Below, in pieces: positions 25,084-32,575 of a DNA stretch of 56,917 nt. Source of the DNA: an uncultured Lentisphaeria bacterium. GTDB taxonomy: Bacteria; Verrucomicrobiota; Lentisphaeria; Victivallales; UBA1829. Under the pieces are notes generated by a model. The model was given only the letters and a program-made list of their open reading frames with translations. It made no database searches and had not been told where the DNA came from. A program made the translations under genes and the position numbers. The DNA lies in assembly GCA_949282305.1 (NCBI GenBank), contig CASDPB010000085.1, positions 1-56,917 of the forward strand, read 5' to 3'. Numbering within the stretch: the first letter of the stretch is position 1; the number at the start of each line of letters is the position of its first letter.

Positions 25084-25839
25084 TCAGAAGTAGCCGCCTT
25101 TGTCGATGATCTCGGAGATGGTGTCGCCCTGCCGGACCCATGAGAAGATATCGACTTCGTTACGTTCGATGCCTTCTGCGCGGAGGAGAACGTCATAGGC
25201 GATTTCGCGGGGGATGCAGAGCACTCCGTCGATGTCGCCGAAGATGATGTCTCCGGGACGGACCGTGACCTTGCCGATGCGGACGGGCACCTGGTAGTGC
25301 GTGATCATGCAGCGTCCGAGGGAGCCGTTGCTTGTGCGGTATTTGTAGAATACGGGAAACTTCTGTTCGAGAATCTGCTTCGTGTCGCGGATGCCGCCGG
25401 AAATGACCGCGCCGCGGATTCCTTTGGTAATCGCCGTGGCTGTCATGACGCCGCCCCAGAGAGAGGCTTCGGTGTCTTCGGATGTGTCCCATACGACAAC
25501 GCCTTCGGGTTTGAAGTCGTCGAGCATCTGCGCGCGGAATGTCATTTCCCCTTCGATCATGACATTGGGGGCGCTCTTGACGGTGAAGGCTTCTCCGCAG
25601 ACGGTCATTTCATCGCGGAGCGGCATGATTTCGGAGGGCAGGTTCTGATTCAGGAGGCAGAGTTCGCGCATGACGTCGTTGATGCACCCCGTATAAAGTT
25701 TTTCATACCGTTCGCAGAGTTCTTTCACCGGAATCGGAAATTCGCAGTCGGGGACGCGCTGGCGTGTCGCGATGAGTTTGTCCAGCTTCATCAGGCCGGC
25801 TTCTTTGGCTTTTTCTCTCATGTCTTTCAGTGATGGCAT
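25084..25839 (-). CDS. RraA-family aldolase/decarboxylase-like protein
   Basis: A 251-residue protein of the RraA fold, which includes HMG/CHA aldolases and oxaloacetate decarboxylases as well as the RNase E inhibitor RraA. The signature is present: SGGIRDTKQI supplies the Arg-Asp pair and GDIDGVLCIP the downstream acidic segment. It is longer than RraA itself (about 160 residues), with an N-terminal extension of about 60 residues. The operon context favours a catabolic role, cleaving or decarboxylating a 2-keto acid from a sugar acid. Confidence 0.85.
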   Translation of the reverse strand: MPSLKDMREKAKEAGLMKLDKLIATRQRVPDCEFPIPVKELCERYEKLYTGCINDVMRELCLLNQNLPSEIMPLRDEMTVCGEAFTVKSAPNVMIEGEMTFRAQMLDDFKPEGVVVWDTSEDTEASLWGGVMTATAITKGIRGAVISGGIRDTKQILEQKFPVFYKYRTSNGSLGRCMITHYQVPVRIGKVTVRPGDIIFGDIDGVLCIPREIAYDVLLRAEGIERNEVDIFSWVRQGDTISEIIDKGGYF

Positions 25840-25863
25840 GGTGTGTTTCCTTTCATTTGCAGA

Positions 25864-27195
25864 TCAGATGACAATGTCGAATCTGTTGTTGGCGTGTTTG
25901 TCCAGATGGATTTCCCGCTTTTCCGTTGTTCCGTTCGCCGTGATTTCCAGCTCATAGGTTCCGTAAAAGCCTTTGAATGCAAGTTCGTCCGTCTCCGTGT
26001 CAAGGGAGAGATTCGTGCGCCAGACCTTTTGAAACAGGTTCTGAACCATGCGGCAGGAGGCTTTCGGCGTGAAATCATAGCGCAGCAGTCCGCCGTGAAA
26101 ATAGTTTTCCCCCGCCGTCATGTCGCCCTGTTTTGCCCCGTGCGCAAAACCGTCCACCAGATTCCAGTAGAGGATTGCTTCCATTGCCGGATGGCTGAAC
26201 CACATGCTGTAAAGATTTCTGATGATTTCCGCCTGAATCTCCTCGTCCTCCTCCGTATAGGCATAGGCGGGAATCGTGAGTTCGGTGATCTGAATGTTTC
26301 TGCCGAGTTTCGCATAGGTGTCGAGAACATCGAAAATCCGTTCCGGGTCGTAGTACTGCGCGGTTTTCTCCGCTTCTTCCTCCGCCCGGTGGAACATGTG
26401 GAACTGCATCCCGATGCTGTCGATGCGCGCGCCGTTCCGGATCGCCCGCTCGATCTGCATGTAATAAGGGCTGCGGCTGCCATGATAGTATTCATTATTC
26501 CAGATGCAGCAGGGCGCTTCGTTGATGATCAGGCGGTTTGTGTGGAAGTAGCGTTCCGCGGTTTCAAAACTCCATTCGACGAAGTCGTCCTGATCGTAAA
26601 ACGTGCAGTAGCCGGGGAGGCGCATTCCCCAGAACGTCTCATTCGTGACCTCCCAGTCGCGGATGCGTTCCGAGTAACGTTCCGCAAGCTCTCTGAACCG
26701 TTTGTCGAGAAGACGCTTTTCCTTCCAGATGTCGCCCTTTGCCCATTGCGGTGTAAAATGCGCGTAGTTCAGACAGTGCGCCTTCGGTTCGATTCCATTC
26801 GCTTCACAGTATTCGAGGCAGAGATCCGGAGCGGGGCGGCGGTAGATTTTCGGACTGTCTTTGGCAAAACGCGGTTTTCCCTGTTCCGGTTCCAGATCGC
26901 TCCAGTAAAACGGAAGCGTCGCCATGTTGAACGCTTCCGCAAAATATTTTCTGTATGCCTGATTCTGTTCTTCCGAACGGAATTCGTCAAGCATGAACAG
27001 GTTGGCTCCGTAACGAAAGTCATGCGTTTTCTGCCTGATCTCGATATGTGCTCCGTTTACCTTCCTGCCTTCCGCGTCTTTGAGATGCAGAAACGCAAAA
27101 CCTTTGCGGTTCTGTTCGATTCCGTGCCTGACACGGTCATCCATATACGCTTTTTTCCGTTCAAACGGCTTGAGTACATCACTTCTCCGGGTCAT
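25864..27195 (-). CDS. GH10-family xylanase-like protein (paralogue A)
   Basis: A 443-residue protein. After a beta-rich N-terminal region of about 60 residues it has a GH10 barrel: acid/base Glu186 in WEVTNETF, nucleophile Glu305 in IQITELTIP, and the IGMQFHMF strand. The usual substrate-binding HxxxWH segment reads AHCLNYAHF, so the Trp-His is lost and glycone recognition may differ from classic xylanases. No signal peptide, so it probably acts on imported oligosaccharides. The start at 27195 follows AAGGAG; the ATG at 27240 would overlap the upstream gene. It is a clear paralogue of the gene at 28552-29883. Confidence 0.88.
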   Translation of the reverse strand: MTRRSDVLKPFERKKAYMDDRVRHGIEQNRKGFAFLHLKDAEGRKVNGAHIEIRQKTHDFRYGANLFMLDEFRSEEQNQAYRKYFAEAFNMATLPFYWSDLEPEQGKPRFAKDSPKIYRRPAPDLCLEYCEANGIEPKAHCLNYAHFTPQWAKGDIWKEKRLLDKRFRELAERYSERIRDWEVTNETFWGMRLPGYCTFYDQDDFVEWSFETAERYFHTNRLIINEAPCCIWNNEYYHGSRSPYYMQIERAIRNGARIDSIGMQFHMFHRAEEEAEKTAQYYDPERIFDVLDTYAKLGRNIQITELTIPAYAYTEEDEEIQAEIIRNLYSMWFSHPAMEAILYWNLVDGFAHGAKQGDMTAGENYFHGGLLRYDFTPKASCRMVQNLFQKVWRTNLSLDTETDELAFKGFYGTYELEITANGTTEKREIHLDKHANNRFDIVI

Positions 27196-27212
27196 TCTGA
27201 ATGCTCCTTTTT

Positions 27213-28541
27213 TTATGACCATTGCCGGTCGTTTGCCCATTCCTTATCCCATTGCTCCGTGGATTCCCATGCGACGGGGAAATCCTGATGGAGTTTTTCC
27301 GCGATCAGCTCCTCGTTGAGTTCGTCGATGCCGAGCCCCGGCTTGTCCGGAACGTCGATGAAGCCATCCCGGATCAGCGGAACCGGAACGCCTTTCACCA
27401 GGTGTTCCCACCAAGGGACATCAACGCTGTGCACCTCAAGCGCCATGAAGTTGCGTGTTGCCGCGGCGACGTGAACCGCCGCCATGCACGCGACCGGGCT
27501 TTCCGCCATGTGGATCGACATCTGGACTCCGTATTCCTCCGCCATGTCGCCGATCTTTTTCGTTTCGAGAATGCCGCCCGCCGTCAATACGTCGGGATGA
27601 ACCACTGCGAGCGCGCCGGATTCAAGCAGCGGCTTGAAGGATTCCTTGAGATACATGTCCTCCCCGGTGCCGACAGGAGTTGTGGTGGAGTTCGCCAGGC
27701 GCACATACTGGCTGGTCATCTGCCACGGAACGGGGTCCTCCATCCATGCAAGATTGAACTTTTCCAGGCGTTTTGCCAGTTTGATGCAGTCTTCCAGCGG
27801 AATATGCCCGAGGTGGTCGATCGCAATCGGGATTTCATAACCTGTGACCTCCCGGCAGTCCGCCATGTATTTTTCGAGATAGTCGAGCCCTTTTTCCGTA
27901 ATGTGGATTCCGGTGAAGGGATGTGCCGTGTTGAAGAGATCGTAGGCTTCGCCGCGCATGGCGCGGGGGTCGATGGAGCCGTGGGGCGTGGAAAAGACCG
28001 TCTGTTTGTATTCGCGCATTTTCTCAAGAAAGCCGAGCGGGGCGGAAAGGGCTCCGGGGACATCCATCAGAAGCTCGATGCCGAGATCCATTTTCAGAAA
28101 AGTATAACCCTGCGCCATGCGGTTTTTGAGAGCTTTGCCCATATCGCGCCCGCCGCCTTCGGAATCGGTGTCGCAGTAGATGCGGATCCTGTCACGGTAT
28201 TTTCCTCCCAGGAGCTGCCACACGGGAACGCCCCATGCCTTGCCCGCGATGTCCCACAGCGCAACTTCGATTCCGCAGACGCCGCCCGCCTGCCGCGAGT
28301 CTCCGCCGAACTGTTTGATGCGCCGGAAAATTTTCTCGACGTTGCAGGGATTTTCGCCAAGAATGCGGCTTTTGAGCATCGCCGCATAAGTGCGGCTGGA
28401 GGCATCGCGCACCTCGCCGTAGCCGGTGATTCCCTGATTGGTGTAAATCTTGAGGAGTGTGCAGCGCTTCGGCGCGCCGTCGATGTCGGCAAAGCGCATG
28501 TCCGTGATCCTGAGTGTGGACGGGTCGATTTTCGGATTCAT
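27213..28541 (-). CDS. Mandelate racemase/muconate lactonizing (enolase superfamily) enzyme
   Basis: A 442-residue enolase-superfamily enzyme. N-terminal capping domain, then a barrel with metal ligands in IAIDHLGHI, AWMEDPVPW and VGTGEDMYL, a KMD segment near the KxK position and the catalytic-type His in VQMSIHMAE. This resembles sugar-acid dehydratases (mannonate, galactonate or rhamnonate types) that convert an aldonate to a 2-keto-3-deoxy acid. It lies between the two GH10 paralogues with gaps of 10 and 17 nt. A uronic- or aldonic-acid substrate released from xylan side chains is plausible but unproven. Confidence 0.9.
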   Translation of the reverse strand: MNPKIDPSTLRITDMRFADIDGAPKRCTLLKIYTNQGITGYGEVRDASSRTYAAMLKSRILGENPCNVEKIFRRIKQFGGDSRQAGGVCGIEVALWDIAGKAWGVPVWQLLGGKYRDRIRIYCDTDSEGGGRDMGKALKNRMAQGYTFLKMDLGIELLMDVPGALSAPLGFLEKMREYKQTVFSTPHGSIDPRAMRGEAYDLFNTAHPFTGIHITEKGLDYLEKYMADCREVTGYEIPIAIDHLGHIPLEDCIKLAKRLEKFNLAWMEDPVPWQMTSQYVRLANSTTTPVGTGEDMYLKESFKPLLESGALAVVHPDVLTAGGILETKKIGDMAEEYGVQMSIHMAESPVACMAAVHVAAATRNFMALEVHSVDVPWWEHLVKGVPVPLIRDGFIDVPDKPGLGIDELNEELIAEKLHQDFPVAWESTEQWDKEWANDRQWS

Positions 28542-28551
28542 CTTTCTTCCC

Positions 28552-29883
28552 TTATTTTATCATGAAATTGAATTCGTTGCCGGAGAATCTGCTCAGTTCG
28601 AACTCATGGTATTCTCTGCCGTGTTCCGTTTCGATTTCCGCATCGTATTTCCCGTAGAAACCGTGAAAACGGTTGTCGGCTCCGGCTTTGTATTCCAATA
28701 CCGTTTCCGTGTGCCATTCCTGCTTGATGAGCCGTTCCAGCGCCCTGAATGCCGGTTTCGGCGTGAAATCGTAGTTGACCAGACCCGCGCGCAGGGAGTT
28801 TTCCCCCTCCTCGCTGCCCAGCGGAGCATATGCCGCGGTTCCGTCCACCATGTTCCACCAGACGATTGCCTCGGTCGCCGGATGGCTGAACCAGAGACGG
28901 TAGAGTTTTTCCGCCACAAGTTCCTGGAACCTGTCTCCGTCGCCGAGATCGCGTCGGCTGATGATGCTGACTTCGGAGAAGTTGACGGGAATTCCCAGCT
29001 TCTGATACTGATCCAGGCATTGGAGAATGCAGCGGGGATTCAGCGGGCGGTTGACGCCGATGCAGTTGTCTCCGGTCATATTGCCGAACATGTGGTATTG
29101 GAGTCCGAGCCCGCCGACCTTGCAGCCCCGTTCCAGCAGATGCTTCACCAGCAGATAGACCGGGGTGTAGTCGCCTTGAAAGTTCCACCACGTGCTGTCG
29201 TCATTGTAGAGCTTCCGGTTGTCCGGGAAAAAACGGTCGGCAAGATGAAAGACCTGCTCCACGTAATCCGGAGGGAGCGGCGGCGCGTTTTTCCTGCACA
29301 GCGGATGAAGCGTCTGAGCCTCGTTGACCGTGTCCCAAATCGGGATTTTATCCCTGTAGCGCTCCGAAATTTCTTCAAAACGCTTTTCGAGGAGACGCAT
29401 GGCGTCCTTTGTGTTGTCCGGAACCCACTTCGGCCAGAAGTTGTGCCAGCAGAGCGGATGTCCTTTCGGTGTGATTCCGTATTTTCCGCAGAAATCCAAT
29501 ACGCGGTCCGGCGCCGGACGCCGGTAAATGAACGGGCTCTCTTTCGTGAAGCGCGGCTTTCCCTGTTCCGGTTCCAGATCGCTCCAGTAAAACGGAACCA
29601 CCGCAAGATTGAAGAGACTGCCGAAGACCTCTTCGTAACGTTCGTTCTGCTCCTTTTCAGGAAAAGAGTCGATCATGAACGCATTGCAGCCGAATTTGTA
29701 TTCATGTGTCTTCTGTTTCAGCCGGATGGTCGCTCCCGCGAGTTCTCCGCCTTCCGCATTCTTCAGCGTAAAATGCCCGAATCCTTTGCGGTGCGTCTCC
29801 GTGCCGCTCCTGATTTTGAACTCGATTTCGGAATCTTCCGCAAGAATGTATCTTGAGAGTCTTTCCGCTTCTTCCGTGAACAT
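28552..29883 (-). CDS. GH10-family endo-1,4-beta-xylanase-like protein (paralogue B)
   Basis: A 443-residue protein, the same length as paralogue A, sharing a 16-residue identical block (PFYWSDLEPEQGKPRF) and the same N-terminal domain. Catalytic residues are Glu188 (WDTVNEAQ) and Glu304 (FSEVSII). Unlike paralogue A it keeps the GHPLCWH substrate-binding motif, so it is the more conventional enzyme. No signal peptide. The start at 29883 has AAGGAGGAG upstream, 20 nt after the IclR stop. It probably cleaves xylo-oligosaccharides in the cytoplasm. Confidence 0.9.
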   Translation of the reverse strand: MFTEEAERLSRYILAEDSEIEFKIRSGTETHRKGFGHFTLKNAEGGELAGATIRLKQKTHEYKFGCNAFMIDSFPEKEQNERYEEVFGSLFNLAVVPFYWSDLEPEQGKPRFTKESPFIYRRPAPDRVLDFCGKYGITPKGHPLCWHNFWPKWVPDNTKDAMRLLEKRFEEISERYRDKIPIWDTVNEAQTLHPLCRKNAPPLPPDYVEQVFHLADRFFPDNRKLYNDDSTWWNFQGDYTPVYLLVKHLLERGCKVGGLGLQYHMFGNMTGDNCIGVNRPLNPRCILQCLDQYQKLGIPVNFSEVSIISRRDLGDGDRFQELVAEKLYRLWFSHPATEAIVWWNMVDGTAAYAPLGSEEGENSLRAGLVNYDFTPKPAFRALERLIKQEWHTETVLEYKAGADNRFHGFYGKYDAEIETEHGREYHEFELSRFSGNEFNFMIK

Positions 29884-29902
29884 GATTCCGCTCCTCCTTG
29901 TG

Positions 29903-30643
29903 TTAAAATGAACTTTCTGTGCATTTCTGCACTGCGTCTTCGAGAACGGAGACCAGTCTGCCGCGCTTTTTTCCGGCAAAATCGGATTCCGTCCCGATCA
30001 GTGTCATTGCGGCGATGACCGAGCCTTCCGCATCCCTGACCGGCATGGACATTGCCGCGATGTTCCAGCGGTTTTTGCGCAGATTGACTGTGCAGCCTTT
30101 TCGGCGGACTTCTGCCACTGCCTTCAATACCAGTTCCGGCTCCCGCTTTTCCGCGAGGTCCGTGAGACACTCCTGAACCAGTTCCATGATTTCGTCATCG
30201 CTTTCGTCGCAGAGCAGCGCGGCGCCGACGGAACCTTCGATCACGGGAAAACTTGAACCGACCTGTCCGGTCAGTGCGAACGGACCTTCCGGCTCCGCGC
30301 GCATGATCGTGACCTGTTCCGAACCACGGCGGATGGAGAGCTTGCACGCCATTTCATTTTCCGCGGAAATCCTGTCAATGATTTCCTGGGCGTGTTCCAG
30401 AAGATCCATTCTGCTCCGGAAAGGATAGAGCAGGGGGAGAAGCCCGTTGCCGGGCGAATAGGTGGCGTCGGCGTTTTTCCTGACCCATTTATATTTCAGA
30501 AGCGTCTGAAGAATGCGGTAGGTCGTGCTCATGGAAATGCTCAGTTCCTTCCTGAGTTCCGCCTGCGTGGCGCCTTCCGGGTGTTTTGAAAGAAGCTCCA
30601 GAAGCGCAATGGTCTTTTCCACTGCCGGGATTTTGTTGTTCAT
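29903..30643 (-). CDS. IclR-family transcriptional regulator
   Basis: A 246-residue regulator with an N-terminal winged HTH (AVEKTIALLELLSKHPEGATQAELRKELSISMSTTYRILQTL) and a C-terminal IclR effector domain (VGSSFPVIEGSVGAALL, AAMSMPVRDAEGSVIAAMTLIG). It is the first gene of the eight-gene operon and probably regulates it together with its own expression. The ligand is likely a sugar acid or glycoside from the pathway. Confidence 0.93.
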   Translation of the reverse strand: MNNKIPAVEKTIALLELLSKHPEGATQAELRKELSISMSTTYRILQTLLKYKWVRKNADATYSPGNGLLPLLYPFRSRMDLLEHAQEIIDRISAENEMACKLSIRRGSEQVTIMRAEPEGPFALTGQVGSSFPVIEGSVGAALLCDESDDEIMELVQECLTDLAEKREPELVLKAVAEVRRKGCTVNLRKNRWNIAAMSMPVRDAEGSVIAAMTLIGTESDFAGKKRGRLVSVLEDAVQKCTESSF

Positions 30644-30707
30644 ATTTGAATATCCTGTTTTATGATTTGAATAAATTTAATTATAATCATTTTTTCCGCA
30701 TTGTCAA
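30644..30707 (-). promoter_or_regulatory. Near-consensus promoter and direct repeats of the IclR-GH10 operon
   Basis: On the minus strand TTGACA (30702-30707), a 16-nt spacer and TATAAT (30680-30685) form a perfect-hexamer promoter. Downstream, two copies of ATTCAAAT (plus strand ATTTGAAT at 30665-30672 and 30644-30651) lie 21 bp apart, two helical turns. They could be the IclR operator, which would give tight control over an otherwise strong promoter. Confidence 0.7.
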
Positions 30708-30789
30708 TGCCTCAAGTGAAAATATCCGGACTTTTTGATTTCCGCGGGAACGGCGGCTCTTTTTTCCGCATCCATTTTTTCCTGGGGAT

Positions 30790-30817
30790 TTGACTTTTCC
30801 GGATTGGCTGTTACATT
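30790..30817 (+). promoter_or_regulatory. Promoter for the GNAT-GrpB gene
   Basis: TTGACT (30790-30795), a 16-nt spacer and TACATT (30812-30817), divergent from the IclR promoter. It lies inside the longest possible reading frame of the downstream gene, which argues for the later start at 30915. Confidence 0.5.
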
Positions 30818-30914
30818 AGCCGGACGCTGTGGGAGGCTTTTGCGGAAAACTGTTTTTTCCGCCGGGGGACGTGAAGTGTGCCGTGGGAACTGCAGCGGGA
30901 AAGGTGTTTTTGCA

Positions 30915-32018
30915 GTGGAAAAGAATGTTGTGCTGGAAACGGAACGGCTGATCCTGCGCCGGATGGAGCCTTCCGACTTCGGGGAAATCGCGGAGATGAT
31001 GCAGGATCCCCGCGTCATGTATGCGTGGGAATATGTCTTTTCCGATGATGAAGTCAGCGAATGGATCGGGCGGATGCGCAGTCGTTATGAGCAGTACGGA
31101 TATGCCTACTGGGTGGCGCAGGATAAAGAATCCGGCGCCGTTGCGGGGCAGATCGGGCTTCTGCCGGGAGAGGTTCACGGAACGCCGCAAATCGAAGTCG
31201 GCTATATTCTGAAACATGATTGCCGGGGGCGGGGATACGCCCTGGAAGGTGCGCGCGGATGTGTGGATTACGCTTTCAGGCATTTTGACGCGCCGTTCGT
31301 GATTGCCGAAATCCGGCCGGAAAACAAGGCATCTCTGGCGGTTGCGGAGAAACTGGGCTTTACGCTGCGCGACGAGATCGTCAAGAACGTGCGCGGCAGG
31401 GAGATGCGCCATCTGGTGCTTGCCGGGGATACCCCGCTTGTGAAGGTGGTTCCCCATCGGGACGCATGGAATGAGCAGTTTGCCCGTCTGAAACAGACGG
31501 TGGAGGAAGCCTTGAGCGGAATGAAATTCAGAATTGAGCATGTCGGCAGCACTTCCGTGCCGGGGCTTGCCGCGAAGCCGATCATCGACGCGGACATCGT
31601 TCCGGAGGATTGGAAGATGTTCCCGGAAGCGGCGAAGCGCCTGGAGCAGGCGGGCTGGCGTCACCGCGGCGATCTGGGAATTCCGGGGCGGGAGGCGTTC
31701 GCCGCATCCATGCGGCTGGATTTTCCGCACCATCTTTACGTCTGCCTCGACGGGATTACGGCGCTGGACAACCATCTGAAACTGCGGGATTACCTTCGCA
31801 GTCATCCTGACGCCGTGGAACGTTACGGCGCGCTGAAGATGAAGCTGGCTTCGCTTTATCCTGAAAGTGTGCTGCATTACTGTGCAGCGAAAAGCGATCT
31901 GATCGCGGATATGCTGGAAGCGGCGGGAATTGCCCCCGGAGAACTTCGGAAAATCAGAGAGGTCAACAGTCTGGAGCACCAGGAGGTGTTCGGCGCGCCG
32001 TCGGACCGTCTGTCTTAA
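30915..32018 (+). CDS. GNAT acetyltransferase fused to GrpB-family domain
   Basis: A 367-residue two-domain protein. Residues 1-165 are a RimJ/RimL-like N-acetyltransferase (LETERLILRRMEPSDF, EVGYILKHDCRGRGYALEG, EIRPENKASLAVAEKLGF). Residues 170-360 are a GrpB/UPF0157 nucleotidyltransferase-like domain (RIEHVGSTSVPGLAAKPIIDADI, YPESVLHYCAAKSDLI). The GTG at 30915 is chosen because the promoter lies within the upstream extension; AAAGG precedes it. GrpB-type proteins are uncharacterised but the HVGSTSVPG motif is typical. Substrates of both halves are unknown. Confidence 0.85.
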   Translation: MEKNVVLETERLILRRMEPSDFGEIAEMMQDPRVMYAWEYVFSDDEVSEWIGRMRSRYEQYGYAYWVAQDKESGAVAGQIGLLPGEVHGTPQIEVGYILKHDCRGRGYALEGARGCVDYAFRHFDAPFVIAEIRPENKASLAVAEKLGFTLRDEIVKNVRGREMRHLVLAGDTPLVKVVPHRDAWNEQFARLKQTVEEALSGMKFRIEHVGSTSVPGLAAKPIIDADIVPEDWKMFPEAAKRLEQAGWRHRGDLGIPGREAFAASMRLDFPHHLYVCLDGITALDNHLKLRDYLRSHPDAVERYGALKMKLASLYPESVLHYCAAKSDLIADMLEAAGIAPGELRKIREVNSLEHQEVFGAPSDRLS

Positions 32019-32335
32019 TCTTCCGCCGCCGTTTTGCTCTTTTTCTTCAGAACTGCCTGGGATGTCAGTGATTTTGCCCCGGCTGCCGCCGTGCCTTTCC
32101 GGTTTCTGCCGGTGTTTTTTTCCGTTTGCGGCGATTGTTCTTTGAGTTCAGGGAAACAAACCTTGCGGTCCGTGTCGGAGCAGATGATTTTCCTGCATGC
32201 CCTGCGCTTGTTGAAGAAACACTTCGGGCATCCGCCGCCGTCCGCCTTCGTGAGACAGCGCAGTTTATGATTTTTTGTCGCAAGTACTTCGCCGGGCTTC
32301 ATTGCATTGATTTTGTCAATTGTTTCCTGTTTCAT
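32015..32335 (-). CDS. Small Cys-rich basic protein
   Basis: A 106-residue protein I cannot assign. Residues 1-65 hold six Cys (27, 36, 39, 47, 52, 60; including CPKC and ACRKIIC), which suggests a zinc ribbon-like fold. The last 40 residues are low-complexity, rich in Lys, Ala, Thr and Ser, possibly nucleic-acid binding. AAGGAGAG lies at good spacing before the ATG, so it is likely translated. It overlaps the convergent GNAT-GrpB gene by 4 nt and is divergent from the methyltransferase gene. Confidence 0.7.
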   Translation of the reverse strand: MKQETIDKINAMKPGEVLATKNHKLRCLTKADGGGCPKCFFNKRRACRKIICSDTDRKVCFPELKEQSPQTEKNTGRNRKGTAAAGAKSLTSQAVLKKKSKTAAED

Positions 32336-32485
32336 AACCTGCTTCTCTCCTTGAACGTTGTAATTTCCTCAATGTATTTCCCGAAAAAGTAAAAAACAAC
32401 TTTCAGACGGTGCAGTGTGTGAAATCTAACAGAAATCTAACAATTGACGGGATTCCGGTTGAAAGGGAATGCGAAGCCTGTCCGC

Positions 32486-32513
32486 TTGAAAATTGCCCTG
32501 ATTCGTTTACATT
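32486..32513 (+). promoter_or_regulatory. Promoter for the orphan methyltransferase
   Basis: TTGAAA (32486-32491), a 16-nt spacer and TACATT (32508-32513). Transcription should start near 32520, giving a leader of about 55 nt before the ATG at 32576. Confidence 0.5.
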
Positions 32514-32575
32514 ACCGTGGATTGTTTTTTTGCAGGAGCATGAAATTGAACGGGAATCGGAAAGAGGATTTGCGG

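Noticed and set aside
25843-27288. 481-residue plus-strand open frame over GH10 paralogue A
   Set aside because: Antisense shadow; the minus strand holds the catalytic motifs of GH10 and AAGGAG before its start.
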